From positions 27,268-67,764 of the forward strand of contig NZ_LUTV01000009.1 of assembly GCF_001646945.1 (NCBI RefSeq): a stretch of 40,497 nucleotides of DNA. The letters are read 5' to 3'. Of the stretch, positions 40,495-40,497 are shown in pieces. The notes beneath the pieces were generated by a model. It was not told where the DNA came from, did not search any database, and saw only the letters and a program-made list of their open reading frames with translations. The position numbers were made by a program, and so were the translations under genes. Position 1 is the first letter of the stretch. Each line of letters begins with the position of its first letter. The stretch comes from Endozoicomonas ascidiicola. Its GTDB lineage: Bacteria > Pseudomonadota > Gammaproteobacteria > Pseudomonadales > Endozoicomonadaceae.

Positions 40495-40497
40495 TGC

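Overview
The window looks like a chromosomal segment of a marine gammaproteobacterium. It carries the conserved run tRNA-Leu, queA, tgt, yajC, secD, secF at its right side, and its many IS elements (IS66, ISAs1, a TATTATACCAA-type MITE) suggest an Oceanospirillales/Endozoicomonas-like genome. The taxon is an inference from gene order and mobile-element style; no database was searched.

Left of the tRNA (about 1-31,285) everything is accessory. From left to right: the start of a tyrosine recombinase running off the left edge beside a long inverted repeat (1-130); a restriction block on the + strand with a DUF262/DUF1524 protein, a type I restriction HsdR, a YgjP-type metallopeptidase and an HNH nuclease (337-7488), with no HsdM or HsdS visible; a small secreted-protein gene split from its upstream region by a complete single-ORF IS66-family element with an 8-bp target duplication (7585-9688).

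The centre (9898-24670) is the most unusual part. A tight minus-strand operon encodes what reads as a complete but divergent Hsp70 machine: a J-like protein with a CFI-box C-terminus, a membrane-anchored protein with a GrpE-like C-terminus, an 833-residue Hsp70, and a protein fusing a catalytically dead kinase domain to a CDC48-type AAA+ ATPase. Divergent from it lie a large P-loop GTPase, a lipoprotein and a small basic protein. Two of these transcription units share an identical promoter-like motif (CCCACCTC-N11-CGTTATA). Next comes a minus-strand operon for a TPR-CHAT caspase-like protein, an ECF sigma factor and a probable membrane anti-sigma factor. I propose, as inference, that the ECF factor drives the shared motif and that this is one stress- or conflict-response system.

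From 25,095 to 31,285 sits the transposition module of a Tn7-like element: an Xre-type regulator with palindromic operators, a TnsA-TnsB fusion, TnsC and a TnsD-like TniQ protein, followed by repeated TnsB-like sites ending in ACA, 23 bp downstream of a tRNA-Leu(CAA) gene. This looks like a tRNA-linked attachment site. No left end, cas gene or CRISPR array is visible, so the accessory genes to the left may be cargo of this transposon.

Right of the tRNA (31,309-38,015) is conserved core: queuosine synthesis (queA, tgt), the Sec accessory genes (yajC, secD, secF) and a VanZ-family gene. The right edge holds two adjacent, different ISAs1-family transposase genes, the first of which interrupts a small ORF.
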